From positions 1 through 64,000 of the forward strand of contig NZ_AYMG01000027.1 of assembly GCF_000633455.1 (NCBI RefSeq): a DNA stretch of 64,000 nt, in the 5' to 3' direction. A model generated the notes under the pieces. The model saw only the letters and a program-made list of their open reading frames with translations. It did not search any database and was not told the DNA's origin. A program made the position numbers and the translations under genes. How positions within the stretch are numbered: the stretch's first letter is position 1; the number at the start of each line of letters is the position of its first letter. The DNA comes from Pedobacter jeongneungensis. Its GTDB lineage: Bacteria > Bacteroidota > Bacteroidia > Sphingobacteriales > Sphingobacteriaceae. Below, in pieces: positions 54,579-63,093 of the stretch.

Positions 54579-54711
54579 ACCACAAAGCTCACAGAGAAAA
54601 GGCGCGAAGTACACAGAGTTGGGTGCTATCCAAAATTCTTAAAAACTCTGTGCCTCTCTGTGCAAAACTCGGTGTTCTCGGTGGTTAGTCTTCGACTTCG
54701 CTCAGACTGAC
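54579..54711. repeat. CTCTGTG-type hairpin plus TCGACTTCGCTCAG motif
   Basis: accacaaagctcacagagaa and aagtacacagagttgg are mirrored by aaaactctgtgcctctctgt and ctcggtgttctcggtggtta, giving a long imperfect inverted repeat. Then agtcttcgacttcgctcaga follows. It may terminate the MBL gene. Confidence 0.6.
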
Positions 54712-54762
54712 ATAATTTAGCGCCCCTTCGCGTTAAACTTAGCCCTCTTTGCGGTTAAAACA

Positions 54763-54797
54763 AAAAAGCCTCGACAAATGCCGGGGCTTTCATTTTC
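54763..54797. terminator. Hairpin terminator between convergent genes
   Basis: agcctcg pairs with cggggct (one G-T pair) around gacaaatgc, with A-rich and T-rich flanks. It lies between the MBL/repeat region and the yceI-family gene, so it can end transcription from both sides. Confidence 0.65.
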
Positions 54798-54811
54798 CGA
54801 GACGGAAATAA

Positions 54812-55399
54812 TTATTTCTTAGCTACCAATTTAACAGTCAATTCGAAGTTATCATCAATTGCTTTGTCGCCAATGCTATCGAAGAATGATTTTGAACCGT
54901 ATTTGATGTCATATTTAGTTCTATCAACAACGATTTTACCAGCTAAAGCTGAAGCTGTTCCATCTGCATTAACGGTTACAGTTGCAGGGAAGCTTAATGG
55001 TTTAGTAATACCTTTGATGGTTAAATTACCTGATACGGTTACATTAGCACCTGAACCCGCAACTTTAGTAATTACGAAAGTTGAAGTTGGGAATTTAGCT
55101 GTACCGAAGAAATCGTCTGCTTTTAAGTGACCTTCTAATTTCGCGCTGCCATCAGCATCTTTAATTGAAGCCATATCGATTACAAAAGTACCACCAGTTA
55201 CGCTTTTACCGTTAACGGCTAAGGTACCTGATTGTAAAGCTACAGTTCCGTTATGAGAACCTGTTACTTTTTTACCAATCCAGGTAATGGTTGATTTTGC
55301 TGCATCTACAGTATAAGTTACTGGTTTGGTTGGGTTTTTAAAAGCTGACAATGCTACTACTGCCACTAATAAAAAAATTGAGCTAATTTTTAATTTCAT
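54812..55399 (-). CDS. YceI-family lipid-binding protein
   Basis: The start is at ATG 55399 (MKLKISSIFLLVAVVALSAF), after which a signal peptide runs to about residue 22. The mature protein has VTYTVDAAKSTITWIGKKVT and TGSHNGTVALQSGTLAVNGK with beta-barrel strands, and RTKYDIKYGSKSFFDSIGDK, as in the YceI polyisoprenoid-binding fold. It would sit in the periplasm. A -7 box tatatttg lies 22 bp upstream on the minus strand. Confidence 0.85.
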   Translation of the reverse strand: MKLKISSIFLLVAVVALSAFKNPTKPVTYTVDAAKSTITWIGKKVTGSHNGTVALQSGTLAVNGKSVTGGTFVIDMASIKDADGSAKLEGHLKADDFFGTAKFPTSTFVITKVAGSGANVTVSGNLTIKGITKPLSFPATVTVNADGTASALAGKIVVDRTKYDIKYGSKSFFDSIGDKAIDDNFELTVKLVAKK

Positions 55400-55934
55400 T
55401 TTCTGGTTTTTTAAAATTTGATACAAATATAGATGAACTACCAATCTCTTGTTGTTGACCTATGTTAAGTTTTTTCAAAAATAATCGGATTTATTTAAAA
55501 TCATTCTATTGACTGCAGGATTATGTTAAGGTTTAATATGTTTACTTTTTTGTGAGGATTTTAGAAAGATAGAAGGCGGAAGGTTTAAGGTGGAGGGTTT
55601 CCCGTGCTAAAACCTAAAAAAGTGGGGGTCGTTTGTTTATAAACCTGACAGCAGCGAAAATCCTTTTTGTTTGCAGCAACCTTGAATATGCTGTCATGCT
55701 GAGGCACGAAGCATCTGCAGCCGATGAAACAGATGCTTCGTACCTCAGCATGACAATACCACAAAAAGATTGAAGCGAATGGCAGGGCTGCACTTTCCGA
55801 TGAAAAACTGGTATTCATTTCCAAAAAAGATGCTTTGTTTTTGCATACTTAACAATCTTCATAAATAAGTTATTTACATTCAGTAATTTAGAAATAAATG
55901 TTACACCTAATTTTAAAATTACTACAAAAAAAAA
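55400..55934. repeat. Intergenic region with a full hairpin repeat (copy A)
   Basis: 55637-55828 is a dispersed repeat with a perfect-looking hairpin at 55692-55755 (tgtcatgctgaggcacgaag against cttcgtacctcagcatgaca). The rest is AT-rich. It directly precedes the Shedu-like gene. 55570-55600 has a quasi-heptad run (ggcggaaggtttaaggtgga). Confidence 0.65.
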
Positions 55935-57020
55935 ATGAAAATCAACGATTTAATTTTCAGATATTCTTTTCCTAATAATTGGCCTAAAGATGGATTATGT
56001 AGAGTAAGGACGTTTATTAATTCACGGTTTCAGGTATATGTTTTAATAACAGATCTTGGTGTAAAAAATACTTCCGCCTCAGTAACAAATTCAATCGAAA
56101 TAATTTGCGAGTCTTTAAAAACTAGATTAATTGTTCCAGAAACCTCAATTTTTATTGAGCACTATGAACCTTCATCAGTAAATGATCATACATTCGACAT
56201 AATAACTATAGAAAAAGGTAATGAACCCAAATGGGAAAACATAAATTTATCAGCAGCAAAATGCTTATTGGATTGTGATGACGAAGAGTTGGATAATCTA
56301 AGCCTAGAAAATAAATTTTTACTTGATGAAATAGATAAAACAATAACACAAATTAACCCTCATTTAGATTTGCCAAGACAATTAGAATCAGACTATATAC
56401 TTAGAGGTCTCGAAATTCAAAAAAACATGGTACCTAAATTATCTTTGATCGAATTAGTAGAAAAGAACTCAAAAGAAATAGATTTTCTAAATCTATTAAA
56501 AAAAGATTTATCACTATTCGCTGAAGTATATGCATCCCCATCAGACAACTATATTTGTTTTGCAGAATTTCCATTAAATGGCGGATTTGTTGATTTCGTA
56601 TTACTTACAGGCACATCAAGAATGGATGTATTTTTAATAGAAATAAAAGGTGCAGAATTCAATATTTTAAATAAAGGCTCCTATGAAAAATTTAATGCAA
56701 AAATAGATAGAGCGGTAGTACAAATTACGGACAGGCTAGGATATATACATAGAAATAATTTAGAGTTTAGAAAAAATATCCACATGATTAGAGAAAGAGT
56801 AGTAGGTGGTGAATCATTATTTAACTCTTTTATTGGGCCTGATAAAACGACTCGGGTTGATAAAAACAAGGACATTAATATTCATAATATCATTATAGGA
56901 GGTCGAACTATTGATGATATAAAAGAAAGCTATAAGCGGCAAAACTTTGAATATAATTTCAATCTTCCAATTAAATTGGAAAGCTGGGAAACATTTATAA
57001 GAAAATTAAGAAGAAATTAA
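55935..57020 (+). CDS. Shedu (DUF4263)-like nuclease protein
   Basis: This 361-residue protein has a C-terminal domain like SduA/DUF4263: FPLNGGFVDFVLLTGTSRMD (about 215-234), FLIEIKGAEFN (about 236-246) and KIDRAVVQITDRLGYIH (about 259-275) give the D-ExK-Q pattern of the PD-(D/E)XK fold. The N-terminal 190 residues are not recognised and may sense the target. The gene is AT-rich compared with its neighbours and lies between direct copies of a dispersed repeat. It is likely a single-gene antiphage system; activity is not shown. Confidence 0.68.
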   Translation: MKINDLIFRYSFPNNWPKDGLCRVRTFINSRFQVYVLITDLGVKNTSASVTNSIEIICESLKTRLIVPETSIFIEHYEPSSVNDHTFDIITIEKGNEPKWENINLSAAKCLLDCDDEELDNLSLENKFLLDEIDKTITQINPHLDLPRQLESDYILRGLEIQKNMVPKLSLIELVEKNSKEIDFLNLLKKDLSLFAEVYASPSDNYICFAEFPLNGGFVDFVLLTGTSRMDVFLIEIKGAEFNILNKGSYEKFNAKIDRAVVQITDRLGYIHRNNLEFRKNIHMIRERVVGGESLFNSFIGPDKTTRVDKNKDINIHNIIIGGRTIDDIKESYKRQNFEYNFNLPIKLESWETFIRKLRRN

Positions 57021-57084
57021 TTTATAATTCTTAAAAGTATAATGATAACTTTTATTAATAGCAATATTGGATATATTATCTTCA

Positions 57085-57194
57085 CAGCCGATGAAACAGA
57101 TGCTTCGTGCCTCAGCATGACAGTACCACAAAAAGATTGAAGCGGATGGCAGGACTGCAACCTCCGATGAAAACAGATATTCATTTCCAAAAAA
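57085..57194. repeat. Partial hairpin repeat (copy B), direct repeat of 55718-55828
   Basis: This stretch matches 55718-55828 in the same orientation with only scattered substitutions (for example cttcgtgcct instead of cttcgtacct). It starts near the loop of the hairpin, so it is a half copy. It follows the Shedu-like gene by about 65 bp. Confidence 0.7.
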
Positions 57195-57196
57195 AA

Positions 57197-57235
57197 TCTG
57201 CAAGTTTTATGAAATGAATCCATAAAACTTGCAGA
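57197..57235. terminator. Strong hairpin terminator
   Basis: tctgcaagttttatg (57197-57211) pairs perfectly with cataaaacttgcaga (57221-57235), 15 bp with a 9-nt loop. It lies between the Shedu-like gene and gcvP and could end both transcripts. Confidence 0.75.
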
Positions 57236-57250
57236 TAATTTATCTAAATA

Positions 57251-57281
57251 GATTGCTTCGTCGTACCTCCTCGCAATGACG
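57251..57281. repeat. CGTCATTGCGAGG-type dispersed motif
   Basis: attgcttcgtcgtacctcct then cgcaatgacg is the inverse of a motif often seen in Bacteroidota intergenic DNA. It is next to the gcvP stop. Confidence 0.5.
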
Positions 57282-57291
57282 AAAAGGGAGC

Positions 57292-60168
57292 TTAAGGAAC
57301 GATCTCTTCCAAATAACTCTCTATCGGCGGACAAGCGCAGATTAATGCCCTATCGCCATGACTATCGTTAACACGACCAACCGATGGCCAGAACTTATGC
57401 TCTAATACATAAGGAAGTGGAAACGCAGCAGTTTGACGGCTATAAGCATGATCCCATTCGTTAGCGGTAATTACCGAAACCGTATGAGGTGCATTTTTTA
57501 ACGGGTTATCCGTTTTATCTAAAGTACCGTTTTCTACCGAAGTAATTTCGTTTTTAATCGCGATCAATGCATCACAGAAACGATCTAACTCATGTTTAGG
57601 CTCCGATTCTGTAGGCTCAACCATCAAAGTACCCGCAACCGGGAACGAAACTGTTGGTGCGTGGAAACCGTAATCCATTAATCGTTTTGCAATATCAGTC
57701 ACTTCAATTCCGAAAGCTTTGAAAGCACGGCAGTCTAAAATCATCTCGTGTGCACAACGGCCCTGAGCGCCTGAATAAAGCACTGGGTAATGTTGCTCTA
57801 AACGCGCTTTCATATAGTTTGCGTTCAAAATGGCATATTTGGTAGCATTGGTTAAACCTTCAGCACCCATCATCGCGATATATGCGTGAGAAATGATCAG
57901 GATTGAAGCCGAACCCCAAGGTGCAGATGAAACTGCAGAAATAGATTTTCCTTTATCGATATCAACCACAGCATGACCTGGAAGATAAGGAACCAGGTGT
58001 TTAGCCACACCAATTGGGCCCATACCAGGACCACCACCACCATGAGGGATACAGAATGTTTTGTGTAAGTTTAAGTGACAAACATCGGCACCGATATTGG
58101 CCGGACTTGTTAATCCAACCTGTGCGTTCATGTTTGCACCATCCATATAAACCTGTCCACCGTTAGCGTGGATGGTCTCGCAGATTTCGATAATGCTTTC
58201 TTCGAACACCCCGTGAGTAGATGGATAAGTTACCATTAAACACGATAGGTTGTCTTTATGCAATTCTGCTTTAGCTTTTAAATCTTCAACATCGATGTTA
58301 CCGTTTTCTAAAGATTTAACTACTACAATTTTCATGTCGGCCATTGCAGCAGAAGCAGGGTTTGTTCCGTGAGCCGAAGCAGGAATTAACGCTACGTTAC
58401 GGTGAAAATCACCTCTATCGTGGTGATAAGCACGGATAACCATTAAACCGGCATATTCGCCCTGAGCACCAGCGTTTGGCTGTAAGCTCATTGCCGCAAA
58501 ACCGGTAATTTCGCTTAACCATTTATCCAATTCGTTAAAAACCGAATAATAACCCAATACCTGATCGGCAGGTGCAAATGGATGCACGCGGCCAAAGTGA
58601 GACCAGGTAACCGGAATCATTTCTGCGGTAGCATTTAATTTCATGGTACAACTACCCAAAGCAATCATTGAGTGGCAAAGCGATAAATCTTTTGCTTCTA
58701 ACGATTTGATATAACGCAACATCTCGTGTTCTGAGTGGTGCGAGTTAAAAATTGGGTGGGTTAAATAAGCCGTAGTACGTTGTAACGTAGCTGGAATAAC
58801 GGTTTCTACATTTTCAACCACCTCAACCTGATCAGCTGCAATGGCTTTAACCTTTGCAAAGATTTTAGCAATTAAAGCTACATCTTCGAAAGTGCTGGTT
58901 TCGTCGAACGAAATGGTTGCTACGTTACCAACATAATTTAAGTTGATTTCGTTATCGATACATCCAGAATGGATACCGCCTTTTAAATCGCCCAAATCGA
59001 AACGGATGGTATCGAAATAAGCAGAATTTAACTGTTCGAAACCTAAACTTTTTAATGTAGAGGCTAAACTGATAGCTAAACCGTGTGTACGTTCTGCAAT
59101 GGCTTTTAATCCTTTCGGACCATGATAGGCAGCATAAAAACCAGCCATAATAGCTAGCAATGCCTGTGCAGTACAAATGTTTGAAGTTGCCTTATCTCTA
59201 CGGATGTGTTGCTCGCGGGTTTGCAAAGCCATACGTAAAGCGTAATCGCCATGGCTATCGATGGTTACACCGATAATACGGCCAGGGATGTTACGTTTAT
59301 ATTCTTCTTTAGTTGCAAAAAATGCAGCATGCGGTCCACCAAAACCCATTGGTATACCCAGACGCTGTGTAGTACCTACTACCACATCAGCTCCCCACTC
59401 ACCCGGAGGCGTTAATAAGGTTAAACTTAAAATATCGGCAGCTACCGTTAATTTAATATTTTTGCTGTGTAATTCAGCTGCAAAGTTTTTATAATCGAAA
59501 ACTTCACCGTTTCCTGCAGGGTACTGAACAATTGTACCGAAAAATTCTTCGGTAGCAACGAAATCTATATGACTTCCGATAACCAGTTCAATGCCGTAAG
59601 GATTGGCGCGTGTTTTTAAAATATCGATCGTTTGAGGAAAAACAAGTTCCGAAACGAAGAATTTTTTAGCTGCCTGGTTTTTACGCAAGCTGTATTGCAT
59701 AAACATGGCTTCAGCAGCAGCAGTACCTTCATCCAATAAAGATGCATTGGCAATTTCCATTCCGGTTAAATCGATAACCATGGTCTGGAAATTTAATAAA
59801 GCCTGTAAACGGCCCTGGGCAATTTCTGCCTGATATGGCGTATATTGTGTATACCATCCTGGGTTTTCGAATACGTTACGTAAAATTACACCCGGGGTAA
59901 TGGTATCGTAATAACCCTGACCGATAAAGCTTTTAAAAACTTTATTCAACAATGAAGTTTGTTTTAAAGCACCAAGATATTCAGTTTCTGATTTCGCTGC
60001 GGGCAAATTTAAAGGCTGTTTTAACCTAATTGCCGTTGGAACAGTTTGTTCAATCAGCTCATCGATAGAATTTACGCCAACAGTTTGCAACATTTCGGCT
60101 GTATCTGCCTCATTTGGCGCAATATGACGATTTTGAAAATCTTCCTTGTAATGGATATTTAAGCTCAT
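57292..60168 (-). CDS. gcvP: Glycine dehydrogenase (decarboxylating), GcvP
   Basis: This 958-residue PLP enzyme is the full-length fused form. The N-terminal half has the TGMEIANASLLDEGTAAAEA region; the C-terminal half has HLNLHKTFCIPHGGGGPGMG with the PLP lysine (about 704). GCIDNEINLNYVG, ALGSCTMKLNATAEMIPVTW and MVEPTESEPKHELDRFCDAL fit. It decarboxylates glycine and passes the aminomethyl group to GcvH. A -7 box ttacctttgc lies about 25 bp before the ATG on the minus strand. No other gcv gene is in the window. Confidence 0.95.
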   Translation of the reverse strand: MSLNIHYKEDFQNRHIAPNEADTAEMLQTVGVNSIDELIEQTVPTAIRLKQPLNLPAAKSETEYLGALKQTSLLNKVFKSFIGQGYYDTITPGVILRNVFENPGWYTQYTPYQAEIAQGRLQALLNFQTMVIDLTGMEIANASLLDEGTAAAEAMFMQYSLRKNQAAKKFFVSELVFPQTIDILKTRANPYGIELVIGSHIDFVATEEFFGTIVQYPAGNGEVFDYKNFAAELHSKNIKLTVAADILSLTLLTPPGEWGADVVVGTTQRLGIPMGFGGPHAAFFATKEEYKRNIPGRIIGVTIDSHGDYALRMALQTREQHIRRDKATSNICTAQALLAIMAGFYAAYHGPKGLKAIAERTHGLAISLASTLKSLGFEQLNSAYFDTIRFDLGDLKGGIHSGCIDNEINLNYVGNVATISFDETSTFEDVALIAKIFAKVKAIAADQVEVVENVETVIPATLQRTTAYLTHPIFNSHHSEHEMLRYIKSLEAKDLSLCHSMIALGSCTMKLNATAEMIPVTWSHFGRVHPFAPADQVLGYYSVFNELDKWLSEITGFAAMSLQPNAGAQGEYAGLMVIRAYHHDRGDFHRNVALIPASAHGTNPASAAMADMKIVVVKSLENGNIDVEDLKAKAELHKDNLSCLMVTYPSTHGVFEESIIEICETIHANGGQVYMDGANMNAQVGLTSPANIGADVCHLNLHKTFCIPHGGGGPGMGPIGVAKHLVPYLPGHAVVDIDKGKSISAVSSAPWGSASILIISHAYIAMMGAEGLTNATKYAILNANYMKARLEQHYPVLYSGAQGRCAHEMILDCRAFKAFGIEVTDIAKRLMDYGFHAPTVSFPVAGTLMVEPTESEPKHELDRFCDALIAIKNEITSVENGTLDKTDNPLKNAPHTVSVITANEWDHAYSRQTAAFPLPYVLEHKFWPSVGRVNDSHGDRALICACPPIESYLEEIVP

Positions 60169-60620
60169 GCGGTATGAATAATAAATTTGCGTGCAAAGGT
60201 AACAAAAATGAAGCTGTATTTCACTATCAATCAGTGTAAAAAAGGCGTCTTATTTATGCTTAAAAGCGACAAAATTGGTAGATTATCTGCTTAAAATCAA
60301 GACAAACGTTTGTTCAATTTTGAGCCAATATTTTGATTATTTGGAAAGCAGTGGCTGTGCTAAAATTTAAGTTTGTTCCCGCCATTCGTTTCAATCTTTT
60401 TGAGATCATGTCATGCTGAGGCACGAAGCATCTGTTTCATCGGCTGCAGATGCTTCGTGCCTCAGCATGACAGTAAATTCAGGGTTGCTGCAAGCAAAAA
60501 GGATTTCAACTGCTGTCGGGTTTATAAATAAAGGGAATGCAATAAACCCAAGCTGCAGGAGGCATTCAGGCTTTCCCCTTTGGTCTTTCAGCTTTAGTCT
60601 TTTAGCTTTAGTCTTTCAAC
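60169..60620. repeat. Gap with a full hairpin repeat (copy C, inverted)
   Basis: 60355-60540 is a dispersed repeat in the opposite orientation to copy A. Its hairpin, 60409-60472, is a long perfect stem (tgtcatgctgaggcacgaag against cttcgtgcctcagcatgaca). The 60575-60615 stretch (ctttggtctttcagctttag) is a quasi-heptad run. No gene is visible. Confidence 0.65.
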
Positions 60621-61184
60621 CTAATTCTGCACTTTCCAACCTTCATCTTTACTCAACTTTAATTTATAAGTTTTAGTAATGAAGTTGCTGTTTTTATTTG
60701 CTTCTTTATCAAATGGTTCGAAATCGGTCGTATTCATTTTTAACGATACCGTAACTTTTGCTGTGCTGGAGTTTACCTGCGCAAAATCAACTGGTTTCTC
60801 GTCAGATAACACATATTCTACCACTTTTACCGTGGCCCTGTCGCCATCCTGTTTTAATACCAACGGACTTGCTTTATCGGTTAAGGTAATCTGATAAACA
60901 AAACTGCTATCTTTCGAAAGGAATTTCTTCTTGGCTTCTTTTAAGCTTAAGGTAACCAAACCTTTGCTGGCCAAAGATTTATATTTCCCAAGCTCGAACA
61001 TGTCGTTTGTACTGTTGAATTTCATCTCGCCAAACTTAAACCTGGTGGTTTTATATTCCGGATTGGCTTTTAGATAACTGGTAATCACTTCAGCGGCTTC
61101 ATCCTGATTGATGGTGGTTTTGGTTTTACATGCCGCTAAGCCAATGATAATAAAGGATAAAATATAAATGGTAAGTTTTTTCAT
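60621..61184 (-). CDS. Hypothetical lipoprotein
   Basis: This 187-residue protein has a signal with lipobox LAAC at about 16-19, so it is probably lipid-anchored. The rest is a mix of helices and beta strands, with a run of Lys/Asp. It is not recognised as a family. It is on the same strand as the EamA gene. Confidence 0.65.
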   Translation of the reverse strand: MKKLTIYILSFIIIGLAACKTKTTINQDEAAEVITSYLKANPEYKTTRFKFGEMKFNSTNDMFELGKYKSLASKGLVTLSLKEAKKKFLSKDSSFVYQITLTDKASPLVLKQDGDRATVKVVEYVLSDEKPVDFAQVNSSTAKVTVSLKMNTTDFEPFDKEANKNSNFITKTYKLKLSKDEGWKVQN

Positions 61185-61290
61185 GTGTAAATGCTTTATG
61201 CTTTTTAAAGATATTTATTTTTTTTGTAAGTCGGAGGTTGGGAGTCCGAAAGTCAGAAGATTATTTAGCTCAAATTTTAACCTTATGCAC

Positions 61291-62196
61291 TCAACCTTCC
61301 AACCCTCTACCTTTTTTCAAATATTTCAGGTTAGGTAAAACCATCGCCGATAATATCACCACAACGCCAACCCACCTCAAAAATGAAACCTGCTCTTGCA
61401 GTACAAACCCTGCCATCATTACCGCAACTGGTAATTCTGCCGCGCTTAAAATAGAACTAATGGCCGTACCAATTCTCGGCACGCCTTCGGCATAAAATAA
61501 TGGCGGTATTACGGTACCGAAAACTGAGATAATCAAACCCCATTTTAATAAACTTCCACCCAAAGCGCCGTTAAACAAAAATGTTGGTGGAAAGATGATG
61601 AAGATCAATATACAGGCCCCGGTAATCATCAGGGCACTCTTTTTTAAGGGCGCATATTCATTCCCGATTCTACCGCTCAATATTAAAAAACCTGCATAAC
61701 AAAGTGCAGCGAGTAAACCGAAACCAATGCCTTTTAAATCCATACTTCCGATGCTGGTTTCTACCATTCCGCTGGCCAACACCGTCCCACCTAAAACCAA
61801 TAGAATTGCCAAAAATTGCAAACCAGTTGGTTTTTTCTTAAAAATGAGGTATTCCATTAAAATGCTCATCCATATAAACTGCATCAATAAAATAATGGCA
61901 ACCGAATTAGGCACCAACTTTACGCATTGATAATAAAAAATACTCACCAAACCTGTACAGGTTCCTGCGATTATCATTTTCCACCAGGGTGTTTTAGCAG
62001 GAACCGCTTTGGCTTTATAACCTGCAGTTCTGCTTTGGAAGAAAAATAAAACCCATAAAATTACAGCTCCGAAAAAAGCCTGGGCACCGGTAACATCACC
62101 TAAAGTATAACCTTCGTGATAAGCCAGTTTAACAAAAGTAGAGAGGATACCAAAACTACAGGCACCAAAAAAAACAAGGAGAATTCCTTTTAACAT
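61291..62196 (-). CDS. EamA-family (DMT) transporter
   Basis: The start is set at ATG 62196 (MLKGILLVFFGACSFGILST), as the first membrane helix begins there; the longer frame adds 13 residues. The protein has about ten helices in two EamA repeats (FGACSFGILSTFVKLAYHEG and GIGFGLLAALCYAGFLILSG). It exports or imports small metabolites; the substrate is not known. Confidence 0.8.
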   Translation of the reverse strand: MLKGILLVFFGACSFGILSTFVKLAYHEGYTLGDVTGAQAFFGAVILWVLFFFQSRTAGYKAKAVPAKTPWWKMIIAGTCTGLVSIFYYQCVKLVPNSVAIILLMQFIWMSILMEYLIFKKKPTGLQFLAILLVLGGTVLASGMVETSIGSMDLKGIGFGLLAALCYAGFLILSGRIGNEYAPLKKSALMITGACILIFIIFPPTFLFNGALGGSLLKWGLIISVFGTVIPPLFYAEGVPRIGTAISSILSAAELPVAVMMAGFVLQEQVSFLRWVGVVVILSAMVLPNLKYLKKGRGLEG

Positions 62197-62208
62197 ATTT
62201 ATATTATC

Positions 62209-62290
62209 TAACCACAGAGAAAAAGAGTTTTTCACCGAGTGCGCAGAGGCTCTGTTTCTCTGTGCACTTCTTAGTGTACTTTGTGGTTAA
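62209..62290. repeat. CTCTGTG-type hairpin
   Basis: taaccacagagaaaaagagt and ttcaccgagtgcgcagaggc are mirrored by tctgtttctctgtgcacttc and ttagtgtactttgtggtta. It is the same family as 54579-54711. Confidence 0.6.
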
Positions 62291-62293
62291 AAA

Positions 62294-63010
62294 CTAAGCC
62301 AGTTGTTGTAAATATTTCTGAACGGTTGTTTCTAAACCTAAGTAAAGCGCATCGCTAATTAAAGCATGACCTATGGAAACTTCCAGTAAACCTGGGATAC
62401 TTTGAGCAAAATAATGCAGGTTGTGCAGGTCCAGATCATGGCCGGCATTAATCCCCAAGCCTAAAGTATTGGCGTGATGGGCAGCCGCGATATAATTAAC
62501 AATTGCCTTTTCGCGATCAGCGAAATAATTATGCGCATAGGCCTCGGTATATAATTCGATACGGTCTGTCCCGGTTTCAGCTGCGCCCTCAACCATTTCT
62601 ACTACCGGATCAACAAAAATAGAAACCCGGATGCCTTCCTTCTGGAAAACAGCAACCATTTCTTTCAGGTAATCTTTATGTTTAATGGTATCCCAACCAT
62701 GATTGGAAGTAATCTGCCCTTCAGCATCAGGCACCAAAGTAACCTGGGCAGGTTTGTTGGCCAAAACCAGATCAACAAATTTATCTTCTTTACAATTTCC
62801 TTCAATATTGAATTCTGTAGCAATAACAGCTTTTAAATCGTACACATCCTGATAACGGATATGGCGTTCATCAGGGCGTGGGTGTACCGTGATTCCCTGC
62901 GCGCCGAAACGTTCGCAATCTAATGCAACTTTAACTAAATCAGGATTATTACCCCCGCGGCTGTTGCGGAGCGTAGCAATTTTATTGATGTTAACAGATA
63001 ACTTTGTCAT
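62294..63010 (-). CDS. pdxJ: Pyridoxine 5'-phosphate synthase PdxJ
   Basis: This 238-residue TIM-barrel protein has KLSVNINKIATLRNSRGGNN at the N-terminus, GAQGITVHPRPDERHI and TDRIELYTEAYAHNYF, and GINAGHDLDLHNLHYF. It condenses 3-amino-2-oxopropyl phosphate and 1-deoxyxylulose 5-phosphate. A -7 box tatctttgc (complement of 63014-63022) is only about 4 bp from the ATG, so the mRNA may be leaderless. Confidence 0.93.
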   Translation of the reverse strand: MTKLSVNINKIATLRNSRGGNNPDLVKVALDCERFGAQGITVHPRPDERHIRYQDVYDLKAVIATEFNIEGNCKEDKFVDLVLANKPAQVTLVPDAEGQITSNHGWDTIKHKDYLKEMVAVFQKEGIRVSIFVDPVVEMVEGAAETGTDRIELYTEAYAHNYFADREKAIVNYIAAAHHANTLGLGINAGHDLDLHNLHYFAQSIPGLLEVSIGHALISDALYLGLETTVQKYLQQLA

Positions 63011-63093
63011 AAAGCAAAGATAGGGCTTTGCCCCTGTTAATCTTAAACCTTAAAAAAATTTGACTTTTTTTTGCTCATATTTGCTTCCTGTAA

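Noticed and set aside
55585..55824. Minus-strand open frame across copy A
   Set aside because: The same peptide-like string occurs in copy B because both are the repeat; there is no coding evidence.
60413..60676. Plus-strand open frame across copy C of the hairpin repeat
   Set aside because: It is translation of the repeat and antisense of the lipoprotein gene.
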